This document shows, one piece after another, positions 47,400 through 59,380 of a stretch of DNA of 64,000 nucleotides. Under the pieces are notes generated by a model that saw only the letters and a program-made list of their open reading frames with translations, was not told the DNA's origin and did not search any database. This DNA is from Hydnum rufescens UP504 (taxonomy: Eukaryota > Basidiomycota > Agaricomycetes > Cantharellales > Hydnaceae). Location: NCBI GenBank assembly GCA_014904985.1, contig MU129024.1:99664-163663 (forward strand). The letters are read 5' to 3'. Position 1 is the first letter of the stretch. Each line of letters begins with the position of its first letter. The translations under genes and the position numbers were made by a program.

Positions 47400-48469
47400 T
47401 TATCTTCCACACCAGCGGTATAGGGTGAGGTGCTCCAGGTTGACCACATTATGCATAGGCATCGAGTCTGGGAGTCTCAACCGGTAAGTACTAGGGCTAA
47501 GGACCTTGGTAATCTCAAACAGGCCGATTCTACGTTGCATAAGTTTATGGCCTGTGCCTTTGACGTCCACGAGTTCCAGGGAATGTGGGTTTAAAAGTAC
47601 TTCATCCCCTACCTTGTAAAGAACAGCCCTTCGTTTCTTGTCATACTGGTATGCTTGCGAGTTGGCAGCCCAAATAATGGCGTCATGGGCCAAGTCCCAT
47701 CATACTCAGAGGGCACCTATGTGATGGTCTGCTAATGGACTATCGGTGAGCATCAACCCTGTTGACTCTTGTAATAGATGTAGTGGCGTCCGGGGCGTAT
47801 ACCCCAATAACAGTATGGCGGGCAATGTTTGTGTGGCCGAATGCGTAGCCCTATTATAGGCAGATGCTAGTACGTCCAACCAGTCAGCCCAATCAGTACA
47901 GTTGGCATTTACGTAACATCGTATCATGGTCTCCAAATGCTGGTTCATTACTTCAGTCTGGCCGTCGGTTTGAGGGTGATGTGAGGTAGACATGGCCAGT
48001 TGGGTGTCGAAGTAATTCACTAGGGAGTGCCAAAAGTTACTTATGAAACAAAGGTCACAATCGCTCACGATTCAGGTCGGCAATCCAAAATGTTTGTACA
48101 CCTCTCTGTGTAGCAGGGCAGCCACCTCATCCGCGGTTATGTGGGTAGTAGTAGGAATAAAAATACCATATTTCATAAATTTGTCCACAACGACCAGTAT
48201 TGCATCGTGTCCCTTAGATTTAGGTAGTCCTGTAACAAAGTCCATACTGATGACCTCAAATGGCAGCTTGGGTACGTCGAGCGGCCTTAGGTACCCTTTG
48301 GGCCCCAGTCAGTTGTGTTTAGTCTTTTGACAAATGTCACAGGTTTCACAGTAATGTAGAATGTCCCTTCACATGGTTTTCCAGTAGAACCCTTGCTGGA
48401 GTACTTCCAAGGTCTTCCCCCACCAACCATGGGCGGACTCGTGGGGAGCATCATGGGCTTCTTTGACAA
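47400..48469 (-). pseudogene. Integrase of the LTR element (broken)
   Basis: From the N-terminus: a zinc-binding part (HDAPHESAHGWWGKTLEVL, CETCDICQKTKHN), a catalytic core (FEVISMDFVTGLPKSKGHDA, then STSHHPQTDGQTEVMNQHLE) and a C-terminal barrel (QYDKKRRAVLYKVGDEVLLN, STYRLRLPD, HNVVNLEHLTLY). At least three in-frame TGA stops interrupt it near 48376, 48300 and 48073. The residues expected to be Arg in the SDRD-type motif read Cys (SDCD), fitting CGT to TGT change. Inactive as it stands. Confidence 0.9.
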
Positions 48470-48584
48470 GGATAAGCTGTTCCTTTACAGGTACACATAG
48501 CCTGGAACGGCCATCAGCATCCTTGAAGAGTAGGAGTCCATTGTCACTTTTGGTGAACCGGCGAAATCATTCGAGTTTGACCTT

Positions 48585-49754
48585 TCATCCTTGGGCAGTC
48601 TGGGGTTTAGTGTCATCCTCTGTTCTGGTCCAGACCATCTTGAATTCTGGATTGTTAACGTATCCTTCATGGAAGCGTCTGATCATTTCTAGGGATATGG
48701 ACAAGTTTAACCCTGGTGAGTACTTATCCGAACCTCGGGTCGCGATGACTGGCTCCGAGGCTTCAACAGGGTAGACCCCTGACAGGGCGTTTGTGGAGGA
48801 CTTGTTCCACATGGTTGTTTGGGATCGTGTTAGTACAAACGTGGCCTTTCCCAAACTAGGCGGTCTGTTAGAGAGACCTAGGTTACTGGATTGGTCGGTC
48901 TCGTTCATAATCAATTTGGGGAAATTGGGATCCTTGGGTGACACTACTTCAGGGGTCAGTGGTAATCGGGATAGGGGGTCCACATTGGAGTGGATATGAC
49001 CCGGCCGATGTACTATGATCATCCCGGGAAAGGCTGCAAACACAGTTCCCCATGCGCTAAGACGACGGTTGGCATTCTTGTAGGTCTTTGCCCATTGTAG
49101 TGCTGCATGGTCGGTTATGAGGAGAATTTGTTCTCCTTCTATAAAAGGCAGGAACCGGATTAGGCTGTCCTTGGCCGCTAAGGCCTCCCGTTCCGTAGCG
49201 GAGTACCAGGTTTTGGCGGGTTTACAAGTGCGGCTCCAGTAGGCAATGACCCTTTCTACGTGGATGGTAGTATCCTCGAATGAACTTGCCCACGAACCTG
49301 GTGCTGGACGATCATTGTGGATCTCGGAGAGTTTGATGGTCAATTCAGGTACTGGACTCCCCTCATCGTATGCTTTACGGAGACGCTCATAGGTTTTGGT
49401 GTCTCGTAGGTCCCATATTAGTATGGGCTGGATCTGTTGCAAGGCTCTGGCAAGGGCCACATCAGAAGCGTCGGTGTATAGTCGGTAACTCTGGCCCCGG
49501 ATGGGGTGACCCCGAACGGGTGCTGACGTCAACGCTAGCTTCATCATTCTATAGGCCTCCTCATGCTCGGCTTTCCAGCTCCAGGGTGAGGCCTTTCGGA
49601 GTAGCACGAATAAAGGCACGGCGATTCCGGAGAAACAGGGTATGTACACGGTGAAGTAGACAGCCATCCCCAGGAAGGTCTCTAGGTCCTTGTGATGATG
49701 AGGAGTAGCTAGAGTGGTAACTGCTGTAAGCAGGATGGTTAAGAACCAATCCAA
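48585..49754 (-). pseudogene. RNase H part of the LTR element
   Basis: Long open frame with the RT thumb/connection (HHHKDLETFLGMAVYF, FVLLRKASPWSW) and RNase H: YRLYTDASDVALARALQQ (first catalytic Asp), TWYSATEREALAAKDSL (Glu), LLITDHAALQWAKTY (Asp), HRPGHIHSNVDPLSRLP. Separated from the RT by the 1178 bp insertion at 49756-50933. With the insert removed the frame joins directly to the RT. Confidence 0.88.
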
Positions 49755-49755
49755 C

Positions 49756-50933
49756 TACTGTCCACATTGTTGAGGAGAGGACAAAAGAAGGGAGCCACGG
49801 GGACAATTCGAATATTCAGGTCCAGGAAAATGAAGGTCTTTTAGGATAATAGAAAATCCCAATGAACAGTGATTGCCCAAGGGAGTAGATCAGTGTCACA
49901 AAATAAGATGTCAAGGCCACACCCTGAAGTTGTCCTCTTGACTATTCAGTCTTAATGCAGCTGTACACAGTCTTGACAAGTGGGAAATCTCCTCCAAACA
50001 GCGGCAATACTTCAGTGCCTCAGACTGTGATAGGGGGAAAAACCAAATATTTACATGCCCCCTCCCCTTTATATACATTCCAGACCACAATTCAAAATTC
50101 CGGAAGAAAAGCGGAAATAAGGGAAGCATAATGAAAAAGAAATGAAGTCAAAAGCTTCAAAACTGGTGGAGATATTCAAGAATCAAGTGAAAAAGAGACA
50201 AAAAACACTTTACAAGGCATTCCTCCCTTGAAACTGGATAGATTCCCTTAAGGAATGGTGGAATAGGTCGCCCTGAGTGCCCTTTGCATCGGAATTAAGA
50301 GGGCCGGAACCAATTTGTCATTTGTGTTGGTGGAGCAAAGGGGGAGTCATGGGGAGGGAGTTGTCTTGTGAAAAATGGAGTTCGCGTCTGTTTGTTTTTC
50401 CCTTGGTACCGTTCGATGCGCATTTTTAACAGCTTTCAGGGAATGGTACTCGCGAATGAATCCGATAAGAATTGGCTTTGAAAATCAAGAAATACTCCTT
50501 CAGAGTATGAATCATGGAAAGATATTGTTACAGGGACCGCAGTTTTGATCCGTTCGTCGCGTGTTTGGTACCGTTCGATAGGTACGATTCGTATATTTCT
50601 GGGCGCGGTCGTTTCGAGTTGATCCGATCAGAAATGATGGAGAAATTCAAAAAATACTCCTTTAGAGTGACATAATCCCTTTTTGAATCATGTGACGGGT
50701 CCGCGGGTCCAGAACGAAGGCTAGGCACAGTCCGCGTCATTACATAATCACAATTCTCCACCCTTAAGGCAAAGGAACGATGTGGAATGAGGGGTTTTGG
50801 ACATATAGAATTTGGACTGTTTCTCCAATGAATGAAAGGTGTGAAAATTAAGAATCGGATGGACATTCAGTCCATTTGTTTGGTCATAAAATTGGCCTCG
50901 GATGGTGTTTCTATGGTGTAGGGATTTATCCCT
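49756..50933. mobile_element. 1178 bp non-coding insertion between RT and RNase H
   Basis: Flanked by CCAAC at 49751-49755 and 50934-50938. Removing the insert and one CCAAC rejoins the pol frame without a stop (AVL followed by DW on the minus strand), which supports a 5 bp target duplication. No ORF of note is present. It carries two copies of a ~168 bp unit beginning GGTACCGTTCGAT. The ends are not clear TG...CA LTR ends, so the class is open. Confidence 0.7.
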
Positions 50934-50938
50934 CCAAC

Positions 50939-52080
50939 ACCGCTTGTATTTTTTCTGCATTGGTGGACAGTCCTAATCGTGACACCTTTTGTCCTAGAAG
51001 CTGTATACTGCGATACCCTACATGACACTTGTGCAGTGCCAACGTAATACCAGATTTCCTGATGGCTTCAAGAACTGTACTAATGTGGTTGAGGTGTTTG
51101 TCGAAAGTCCCGGAGTAAACCACAATATCGTTGATGTATACTAGTGTGAATATCCACAAGTAAGGGGCTAGGATTTCTTGCATTACTCGTTGGAATATAG
51201 GAGGTCCGTTTCTCCATCCGAAAGGCATTCTCGTGAACTGGTGTAGCCCACAGTGCGTCCTCATGGCGGTGTATGGTTGGGAAATATCGTCGAATTCCAG
51301 TTGAGTGAATCCGGCTAGGGCATCAAAAGAGGACAGATATTGCGCCCCTGAAAGGGCTTGGAGGATGTCGCTTTGTCGTGGTATAGGGAATTGGTCAGGC
51401 ACGGTGGCTGCATTCAGTTTTCTCCAATTGATGCAAAGTCGGTCCTTGCCATTTTTGTGCATGATTAACACAGGGGCTCCCCAGGGGCTGTTCGATGGTT
51501 CAATCACTCCCTGTTTTAACCACAGATCCAACTGTTTGTTGATGAGGTCCCTTTTGGCTGGTGAGGCAATGTACGGAGTGGCCGAGATAGGCTTAGTACC
51601 AGGCATTAATTCGATGTGTACCTTGGTAGGGTGTTTGCCTAATCGTATGTCGAACCCAAAAGCCATTTTGTGTTTTCGTAATACCCTATATAGTTGAGTG
51701 CGTTGGTCGGCCATCAACGATGGGTCCACGTCGATTAAGGATTCCAGGTCCTGGGACTTTAGTTCATCCGTGTTGCCGGACTCTGCAGTTTTCGGGCCTC
51801 CCCCCGTAAACTCTGGGGCTCCCATTTCTAGGGCGTTAACCCGAACCTTGTCATGGTCGTCTGGTTCTCCCCGGTTTAGATCCTTTTTGCTGAGGGACCC
51901 GTCTATGAGCGTATGAATGAACAGGGCTTTTCGTTTGAACTGGTCCCTATCTTCTGGGCTCAAATTGGCTTCCTTACTGAGGCATACAGCAGGATTTAAC
52001 ATCTGTCCTAATACTTCGCCCTTACAAAGCAGTTTGGGTGAAGAGGAGGGGTTGGTGACTGGTAGGGATAGTTCCTCCAA
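50939..52080 (-). pseudogene. Reverse transcriptase of the LTR element
   Basis: Open frame with KVHIELMPGTKPISATPY, LKQGVIEPSNSPWGAPVLI, DRLCINWRKLNAATVPDQFP, LSSFDALAGFTQLEFDD, HQFTRMPFGWRNGPPIFQ and the polymerase motif YINDIVVYS. Ty3-type enzymes have two Asp in this place (YxDD); here the first is Asn, by a change that fits CpG-to-CpA in the codon, so polymerase activity is probably lost. Confidence 0.9.
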
Positions 52081-52257
52081 TGTGTCTACTATGCAGTTGA
52101 CTGTGGCTAGGAAACTATGGCTACCTCTCCATATTATCCTCTTTTCGATTAATTGTGGACCGTCATTTTGATTGTAGTTTCCCTTAATTCGTACTCAAGC
52201 CACGTGTCCTCCTGGGATGAGAGTGTCTTCTAGGGCCACAACCCATCCTTGGCCTGC

Positions 52258-52995
52258 TCATTCTCTTTTAGGGGGGATAACGTTCGGATTCCTTTCCGAA
52301 TCAGCCTTTATGGATGATTCATCTTCAGTTCGCCAGGAGGCAATGAAGGCCTCTTGGTCCTTTCGGGTACGGCTGGTGGGTATTCGGTGTTCTCTATCTC
52401 CTACTTGCCAGTAGGCTTCCCGTTCGGGCCTCATGGTATGCAGTTGCCAAGCCCGGTGTGTGTCTTCCCCGATTAGGAGGTTGGTGTTCATTCCTTCCAC
52501 TACGTAGGCTTCAACACCTCGTAATAACATGGGCCCCAATTGGCTATGAAAGTATAGATCGAGTGTGACATAACCCAGGCATTTGGCTTCTCCCGTAAGG
52601 TGTAGTAGTCTCAGTTTTAACCCCTGTTTAATTGGGGGGGATTGACCCTTCAGGGCTCCCAGGCACTTGGCAGACACCAAGGTGGCCGCGGCTCCAGAAT
52701 CGGTGACCACCTCAAGTATGGGCCCATTCACATCATTGACACAACATTCCAACTTAAAGGCGTCCATGCCCAGACTAGCCAAACCCGGAGGCCTTTTCAC
52801 TGTGGGCTCCGGGGCGTATATGTCTCCAGGAAGGACCTCGTCCTTTTTAGCACTTAACTTGGGGACAGGCCTGTTCTTACTCGAAGCAGTGTAACAGGCA
52901 GCTCCCTCTAGGGGCGATTCATCAGGTACGACAAATAAAATGTCAGTTTCCTTGTCCTCTTCCCCACTGCTGAGAGCTTCATGGGCAGCCATCAT
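52258..52995 (-). pseudogene. Aspartic protease region of the LTR element
   Basis: Retropepsin-like stretch VVTDSGAAATLVSAKCL (active-site DSGA, also used by many retropepsins), a strand-rich middle, and MNTNLLIGEDTHRAWQLHTM (the ILG/LLIG motif near the flap end). A charged linker on either side connects it to gag upstream and RT downstream. Confidence 0.8.
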
Positions 52996-52999
52996 AGCA

Positions 53000-53213
53000 G
53001 CTTGATAAACTTCTTCTTATCCCAAGGAAATAGCGATGTAAGCTTTGCGATAAGCAATGTCGCACCTGGTACTTGTAGACGGCTTGGCACGTTTGGGATC
53101 CTTTTTGTAGGAGCCACAGTCGTAATCATAATGTAGCTCACTTCCACAGTGTCGACATGGCCGAATAGGTTTCCTTTTAGACCTCATGTCACTAAGGTCG
53201 TACTCGTAGGTGG
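53000..53213 (-). pseudogene. Gag zinc knuckle and linker to protease
   Basis: CRHCGSELHYDYDC gives the spacing C-x2-C-x4-H-x4-C of a retroviral-type nucleocapsid knuckle, preceded by a basic RSKRKPIRP. A TAA stop lies between this part and the protease frame. The 614 bp solo LTR separates it from the rest of gag. Confidence 0.8.
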
Positions 53214-53218
53214 GTCCC

Positions 53219-53832
53219 TGTCAGGGCCACGCTGCGATGAGAGCACCAAACAAATATAAACACAGATAACTCCGACTAAGTCTGGTGTGAGTCTGGCTAA
53301 GTCCAGGAGAATCCGGGCAAGAACGAGATAACAAGATTGAGATGGAGAGGCAGTCCAGCAGCCCGGAAGGGACTAGGCAGAAATGAGCACAGCGGTCCTT
53401 AAGCTCATGGAGTCAACTGGGAAGTACTCGGACTGTAGTCCGGAGTAGAAGCAGAAATCCTGAGATTAACATTAAGGGAATAGGTACAGTGAGGCTAACC
53501 TGTAGTCCGGAGTAGAAGCAGAAATCCTGAGAGACCAAAGCTGAATCTCTGGATTTCGCCCCAGACTACTTATACATAGTTCCTATACTACGGGGGATTG
53601 ATCACTTAATGAGAGGTGGTTACAGGGGGGCAGGCACAAGAGGGGGAGCGGGCAGGGGATGGGAAAGTGGAGGGGACAGGGACAGGGCCAGGGGTAAGTG
53701 TGTGGGAACCGGAAGTAAAGGAAATGAGGAAATGAAGGGGAAATGAAACGGAGATGGGGACAAACCGGAAACAATCTGGAACAAATCCAGAAACAAATCC
53801 GGAATTAACTGGGAAATGGATGAACTCTGACA
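53219..53832. mobile_element. Solo LTR (614 bp) inserted in gag
   Basis: Begins TGTCAG and ends CTGACA, with perfect 5 bp duplications GTCCC at 53214-53218 and 53833-53837. Contains an internal direct repeat of ~33 bp (GTAGTCCGGAGTAGAAGCAG at ~53433 and ~53501) and a G-rich tract at ~53620-53700. It has no internal coding region, so it is the product of LTR-LTR recombination. Confidence 0.9.
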
Positions 53833-53875
53833 GTCCCATGGTACTAGTACTGGCCAACATCACAGGAGTACGGAA

Positions 53876-55663
53876 TCAACTCTGTCTGAGATCTTCCCGT
53901 ACACGACGTATTACCTCGTTGGCTATGTCTTTGGTTTGCCATACGTTGGAAAGGTTTGATATGGCAAGAAGGGCATCTTCTTGGTCCTTGACCCTGGTAA
54001 ATAGGGTGTCTGTGTCGTGGCAAAGATCCACATCCACATAGGCCTGCCAAGAAGGTGGGGCATGTTCCATGAGGGTACCCACCTCCAGGGAGTCAAATGT
54101 GGGATCTGGGATTTCAGGGGGTGGATGCAGGACCCGGCGAGCCCTCACCTTTCAGGTCAGCCATTCGGTGGGAGTCTCTCTCTTGTGCCCACAATTACAG
54201 AATCATAGTTCGTCATAGATAGTAACCTGCTTGTCGTACCAACGGGTACCTAGTAGTCAGGTCCACATGATAAATTTTAATGAGTCCCAATCTTGACTAG
54301 CTTGTATCTTTGTAGCATTGGGCAGACTTCGCCACCAGACATCTGCATGTTTGGTAAACCGCATAGTAGCGGCGAAGGCTAGTTGTTCTCACATCCGACA
54401 ACTTCCTGTGGCGTAACGATCTAGATCTTCAGTCCAGGAGACAAAAGCATTGTCCGATCCGTCATATTCTGGTAAATCACTGGGTCGGAATTCGAGTTTG
54501 AACTTGGGTTCATAGTAGGCTTCGCATTGCCTGAGTCCATTGGGGACCTCATTGGCACCTACAGACAGAGCTCCTCCATCGGGGGGACCGGGCCCAGGTG
54601 GACCGTTACTCGGCCATCCTCATTCGGGGTACCCACCCCCGGGTCCTACAGGGGGACGACCGGGGTGGACAGATCTCCATACAGGGGGACCTCCTTCATC
54701 TCCAGGATCGTCATTGTCTGGGGGCCCTCCACCTGGTGGGTTCCAACGGTTACCTTCTGGTCTACCTGGATCGGGTCGTATGTGTTGGGCCGAAGAGGGG
54801 TCCATTGCCTGGGACAGCAATACTGATCTATGTTCCCAGGACCCAATTCCTCACAGGTTCGGTGTCTTGGGGGCATTCACCGTGATCTGTTGTCATAACG
54901 GGTCCACCGAGGGTTGAGGTCGTCTAGTGTCAAACCAGGGATGGGGAAGTTGAGTCCCCTTGTCGCTGACCAAGGTTCCAGGCGTCAGAATCTCCTGGTT
55001 CCACCATGGTAGCCCTTGCTCTTGTTCAGAGTACGCAGCTAATGGCGAGATGACTCTAGGGGGGTCATTTACTACTCCTGTCATGTACCCCTGTGCTTTG
55101 GAGTTCGTAGTATAAGCCACCGATTTGCTTTTGTCGACGCTTTGGAGATGTGCTATGATCTTGAGTCCAGTACGTAACCGACATAAGCCCAGGGCAGCTA
55201 ACTGTAGGACCTTATCTTCTGATGGGACTCCCGCTTCCATATGGACAGCAAGTACTCCTCCTGGATCGAATTTGTAGGGGTCTGGGTCGGATACGAAGTA
55301 ATGCTTGGCAATTTCGGCTGCAGTATCCTGTAGTATTTGGCCACACTGTAGTAATGTCAGGCTGAATTCCGTATCAGGCTTAAAGACTGTAGGTTGACCC
55401 GTACGGGACACTCGAATGATGGTGTCAGTAAAGGAGGATGATTCTATGTTGAGAATGTACGCCAGGTGGTATAAGGACATGTTAATCAGACGTATATTGG
55501 CCACTGCACTAGGTCCCTGTTCCCGACGTAGGGATTCGACTACTGAAAACAGTAAGGTTCTATGACGAAGTACCTCCTGGTCCATGGAGGCTTCAGCAGA
55601 TGGAAGCTCGTTGGTCGTGGATCTGGCCCTTTCGTCCATGACGGACAACTCAGTCAGCCACAA
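53876..55663 (-). pseudogene. Gag (capsid region) of the LTR element
   Basis: The N-terminal open frame (55663-54893) starts MWLTELSVMDERARS. A Gly/Pro-rich middle follows (~54880-54560, WNPPGGGPPDNDDPGDEGGP). The Ty3-type capsid then reads FKLEFRPSDLPEYDGSDNAF, FAATMRFTKHADVWWRSLPN and IQASQDWDSLKFIMWT, and the end reads DEDALLAISNLSNVWQTK-like sequence. At least four premature TGA codons occur (after VDPL, CRM, MWT and WLT), each where CGA would be expected. Confidence 0.85.
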
Positions 55664-58389
55664 ATGTAGGTCTAGTTAGATATTACGAGCCTTGCATTTA
55701 TATAGTCTAACTAGAGGTTTTGATGCTGGGGCCCCTGGGGCCGGCTAACATGATTTGCGTGATTCAGGCAGGGGCCCCTGCCTCTCACCTTAGACTGGGA
55801 CTTAGAGATTCTCAGACGACAGTGGGCTACACAGGCTTATTGGGGATAATCACCATTGTTTATTATGATGTAGCGGGCCATATGGGCTTATCGGGGATAG
55901 TTCCATTTATAATTATTTATTTATTATATATTAAACATAACCTGGGTGGGGTTTCGTTCAGTGGTCCCATTATTTTAATTATTGATTTATCCCTCAAAAT
56001 TAAAAAAAAATTAAAACTACTTAGTAGCACCACACACCCACTAGGGCGGGTGTGTGGTACTGTCCATACAAATCAAAAAGAAAAAAAAAGTACTACTTAG
56101 TAGCACCACACACCCACTTGGGCGGGTGTGTGGTGCCATCCCTCAAAATTTAAAAAAAAAAAGGATTGAGTAGCACCACACACACCCGCTAGGGCGAGTG
56201 TGTGGTACGGGGGGCTGGGCTTGGTGATTCACCATTGGGCGGGTCGTTGGGACGAGTTGCAGGTCGCGGGTTGCAGGTTGTCGTTTTGGGGGCTTCAATT
56301 TGGATCCTAAAATAATAGCGTACATTAGTAAAAAAAAAGTTGAAGTGATGCAAAGGAGCAGCTTGGGCCGCTCCTTTTGTGTCGCTGTACATATAAAAAT
56401 CTAAAAAAAAACCTGCACACCCGCCAAAGTGGGTGTGGTACTGATTTTGCGCCCGGATCGCGTGCTTTGTACTCAGTTTGCGCATGGGGGGTGTCCGTTG
56501 GGGTGGGTTGTCGTTTCAGGAGCCTTGATTTGATTCCTAGAATGATAGTGTATGTTAGTAAAAAAATTTTGAAGTGATGCAAAAGGAGCAGCTTGCGCTG
56601 CTCCTTTTGCGTCGCTGTACGCATAGAAATTGAAAAAAAAAACCTTGTAGTACCACACACCCACCGAAGTGGGTGTGTGGTACTCATTTGTACCATGGTC
56701 ACGCATTCGGATTTGCGTATGGGGGCTGGTTGTCGTTTGGCGAGTGGTTCGTTTGTGGGTTTCCATTCTCGTGTGTTTTTTCGGCAGGTGTCATGGGTCT
56801 TGATTGGGGGTTGGTTGGGTTGTAGGATCAGAGAAAACCTAGGAATAAATAATGGGTTAGTAAAAGAGAAGAAACAACAAAACAAAAGCCACACAAAAGG
56901 AGCAGCATATGCTGCTCCTTTTGTGCGATTGTACTTACCCTGAATTACCACACACCCGCCTGAAGCGGGTGTGTGGTTCGTCTGGGGTCCTGTCGCATTG
57001 CGTCGTCTGTTCCCGTTCCCGGGTTTCGTTTGGCGGGTGCATTGTCATTTCCGAGTGGGGGGTTCGTTTGCCAGCTCGGGCAAAACCTAGAATAATATGA
57101 TAAATGATGTGTTAGTTAAAAATTAAAATGAAAAATGAATGCAAAAAGAGCAGCCCTTGCTGCTCTTTTTGCGTTGTTGGGGGTGTACTATATCACTTAC
57201 CTTTTGTAGAACCACACACCCGCTATCGCAGGTGTGTGGTTCGTGCGGTTCGGTGTCCCTTATTTGATGCGCCGCGGTTCGGGGAGGGGGAGGTGGCTTC
57301 GCGGGCCTTCATTTGTGGTAACGATAGCCTAGAAGACTGCATTATTAGTCAAAAAATTTAAACCAGCGCAAAAAGAGCAGCAGGTGCTGCTCTTTTTGTG
57401 CCGTTGCGGGTACCCAACATTACTTACCTTGCATAGAACCACACCCGCTATGGTGGGTGTGTGGTTCTATGGGTTTGGGGTTGGCTCGTGTCTTCGTTTG
57501 GCGCGTCGTCGTTCATTGGTTTGGTTTGGGGGGCTGGTCATCGTTTCGGGGGTGATTCATTTCGCCGATCTTCATTTGTGGCAGCCTAGAAGAAAAGATG
57601 TATTAGTTAAATAATAATAACCAGCGCAAAAAGAGCAGCACTTGCTGCTCTTTTTGCACCGTTGTGGGTACCCAACGTTACTTACCTTGTATAGAACACA
57701 CACCCACCATAGCGGGTGTGTGGTTCTACGGGTTTGGGGTCGGCTCAGTGTCTTCGTTTGGCACGTCATTTGTTGGTTTCGTTTTGGGGGCCAGTCATCG
57801 TTTCGGGGGCGATTCGTTTCGCCAATCTTCATTTGTGGCAGCCTAGAATAAAAGATGTATTAGTTAAATAATAATAACTGGCGCAAAAAGAGCAGCACTT
57901 GCTGCTCTTTTTGCGCTGTTGGGGTGCACAAGGTAACTTACATTATATAGAACCACACACCTGCCGCAGTGGGTGTGTGGTTCCTGGGGCCTCCCATTGG
58001 GTGTCTGTTGCCGGTTCTGGTTTGGCTCTTGCCGTTCGGGTTCTCGTAAACCTGAACAGTGACTAAATAATAAAAGCTACGTTAGTATAAGACTTCAAAA
58101 TGGCGCAAAAAGAGTAGCTTTCACTACTCTTTTTGCGCCCTTGTATCTACTGAAACAAAAACTCACCTTAGGACCACACACCCGCAGCAGCGGGTGTGTG
58201 GTCATGTCCGTGCCTTTCTGGGCCATTTGTTGAGTGTGGCTGCATAGTTGCACAATTCAATGCCGGCAATTGCCGGTCATTAAAAAGCGCCGAAGTGTAG
58301 TGCCACGAGCAGAATACATATTGATAACAAGTATATAGATGTAGAATCAATACTATATAATACATATTTGTCCAAACAAGCAAAGAAGA

Positions 58390-58770
58390 TGATGATAATG
58401 AGTCAGAGCTCAAATAAGGCACAATATGCCTAATTGAAGAGTGGATTGAGCCACTTCTATGGGTCATAATTGGCCCAAATATAGATATAATGATGGTATA
58501 TGCGAATCCCTACATGGGGGACCAGGTATATTGGACGATTCTGGCATTTTTCAATTTTTCACGCCTTCAATTCCCTAAATAGGGAATTGAAGGCGCGAAA
58601 AATTGAAAAACGCCAGAATTGCCCAATATACCTGGTCCCCATGTAGGGTACATATATCTCACCAATATATTTAAATTTGAGCCGATTCTGAACCATAGAA
58701 ATCGCCCAATCCACTTTGCAATCTTCATGCCTTAGTGAACTCTGACTCATTGTCATGGTCTCTTTATTTC
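58390..58770. repeat. Central inverted repeat of the foldback
   Basis: The inner 140 bp (58515-58655) is an almost perfect palindrome centred on TTCCCTAAATAGGGAA, with arms containing ACCAGGTATATTGG and AATTTTTC. Similarity continues outward, more diverged, through AGTGGATTG and AATGAGTCAGAG on both sides. The flanking first exons of both arms also match (GGCAATTG-CGGCATTGAATTG against GGCAATTG-TGGCGTTGAGTTG). A bidirectional promoter is possible. Confidence 0.85.
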
Positions 58771-59214
58771 CTTTCGACAAATATTAATTATATGGTATTT
58801 ATTTTACATTTAGTCACTTGCTACTAATTCATACTGTAGTCGTGGCGCTGGACACTTGGGTGCTTTTTGGATGCTGGCAATTGCTGGCGTTGAGTTGTGT
58901 TTCTTTCTCGCAACCACCACCTAACAGGAAAACCACCCAAAGAAGGAAAGATGACCACACACCCGCCGATGCAGGTGTGTGGTCACAAGGTGAGTTTTTT
59001 TTTATCATAGTAGATACAACAGCGCAAAAAGAGCAGCGAAAGCTGCTCTTTTTGTGCTGCTTTGAACTTGTTTACTAACACAATACCTTTCATATAGATC
59101 GTGACCTGGTCCTAGGGACCAGTTGAAAATCAGCCAAACGACGAGGACCCAACCTGCCAGGGCGCAAACAGGACCATGCCAAGCAACAATACAAGAAGGA
59201 AGACCATGACAACA

Positions 59215-59380
59215 CGACAAACGCAACAAACGTGACGAGCGCAACCAACGTGACCAACACAACCAACGCAACCAACGCAACCAATGCGACCAACACGACC
59301 AATGCAACTAACGCGACGAGCACGACGAGCACGACCAATGTGAGCAACGTGACGAGCACGACCAACGCGACCACGACAGA
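59215..59380 (+). repeat. 9 bp minisatellite encoding Asn-Ala-Thr repeats
   Basis: Units of the type AACGCGACC / AACACAACC expand one unit of the right arm to 462 bp. One frame reads NATNATNATNTTNATNAT, a string of N-glycosylation sequons. No evidence that this frame is translated. Confidence 0.8.
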
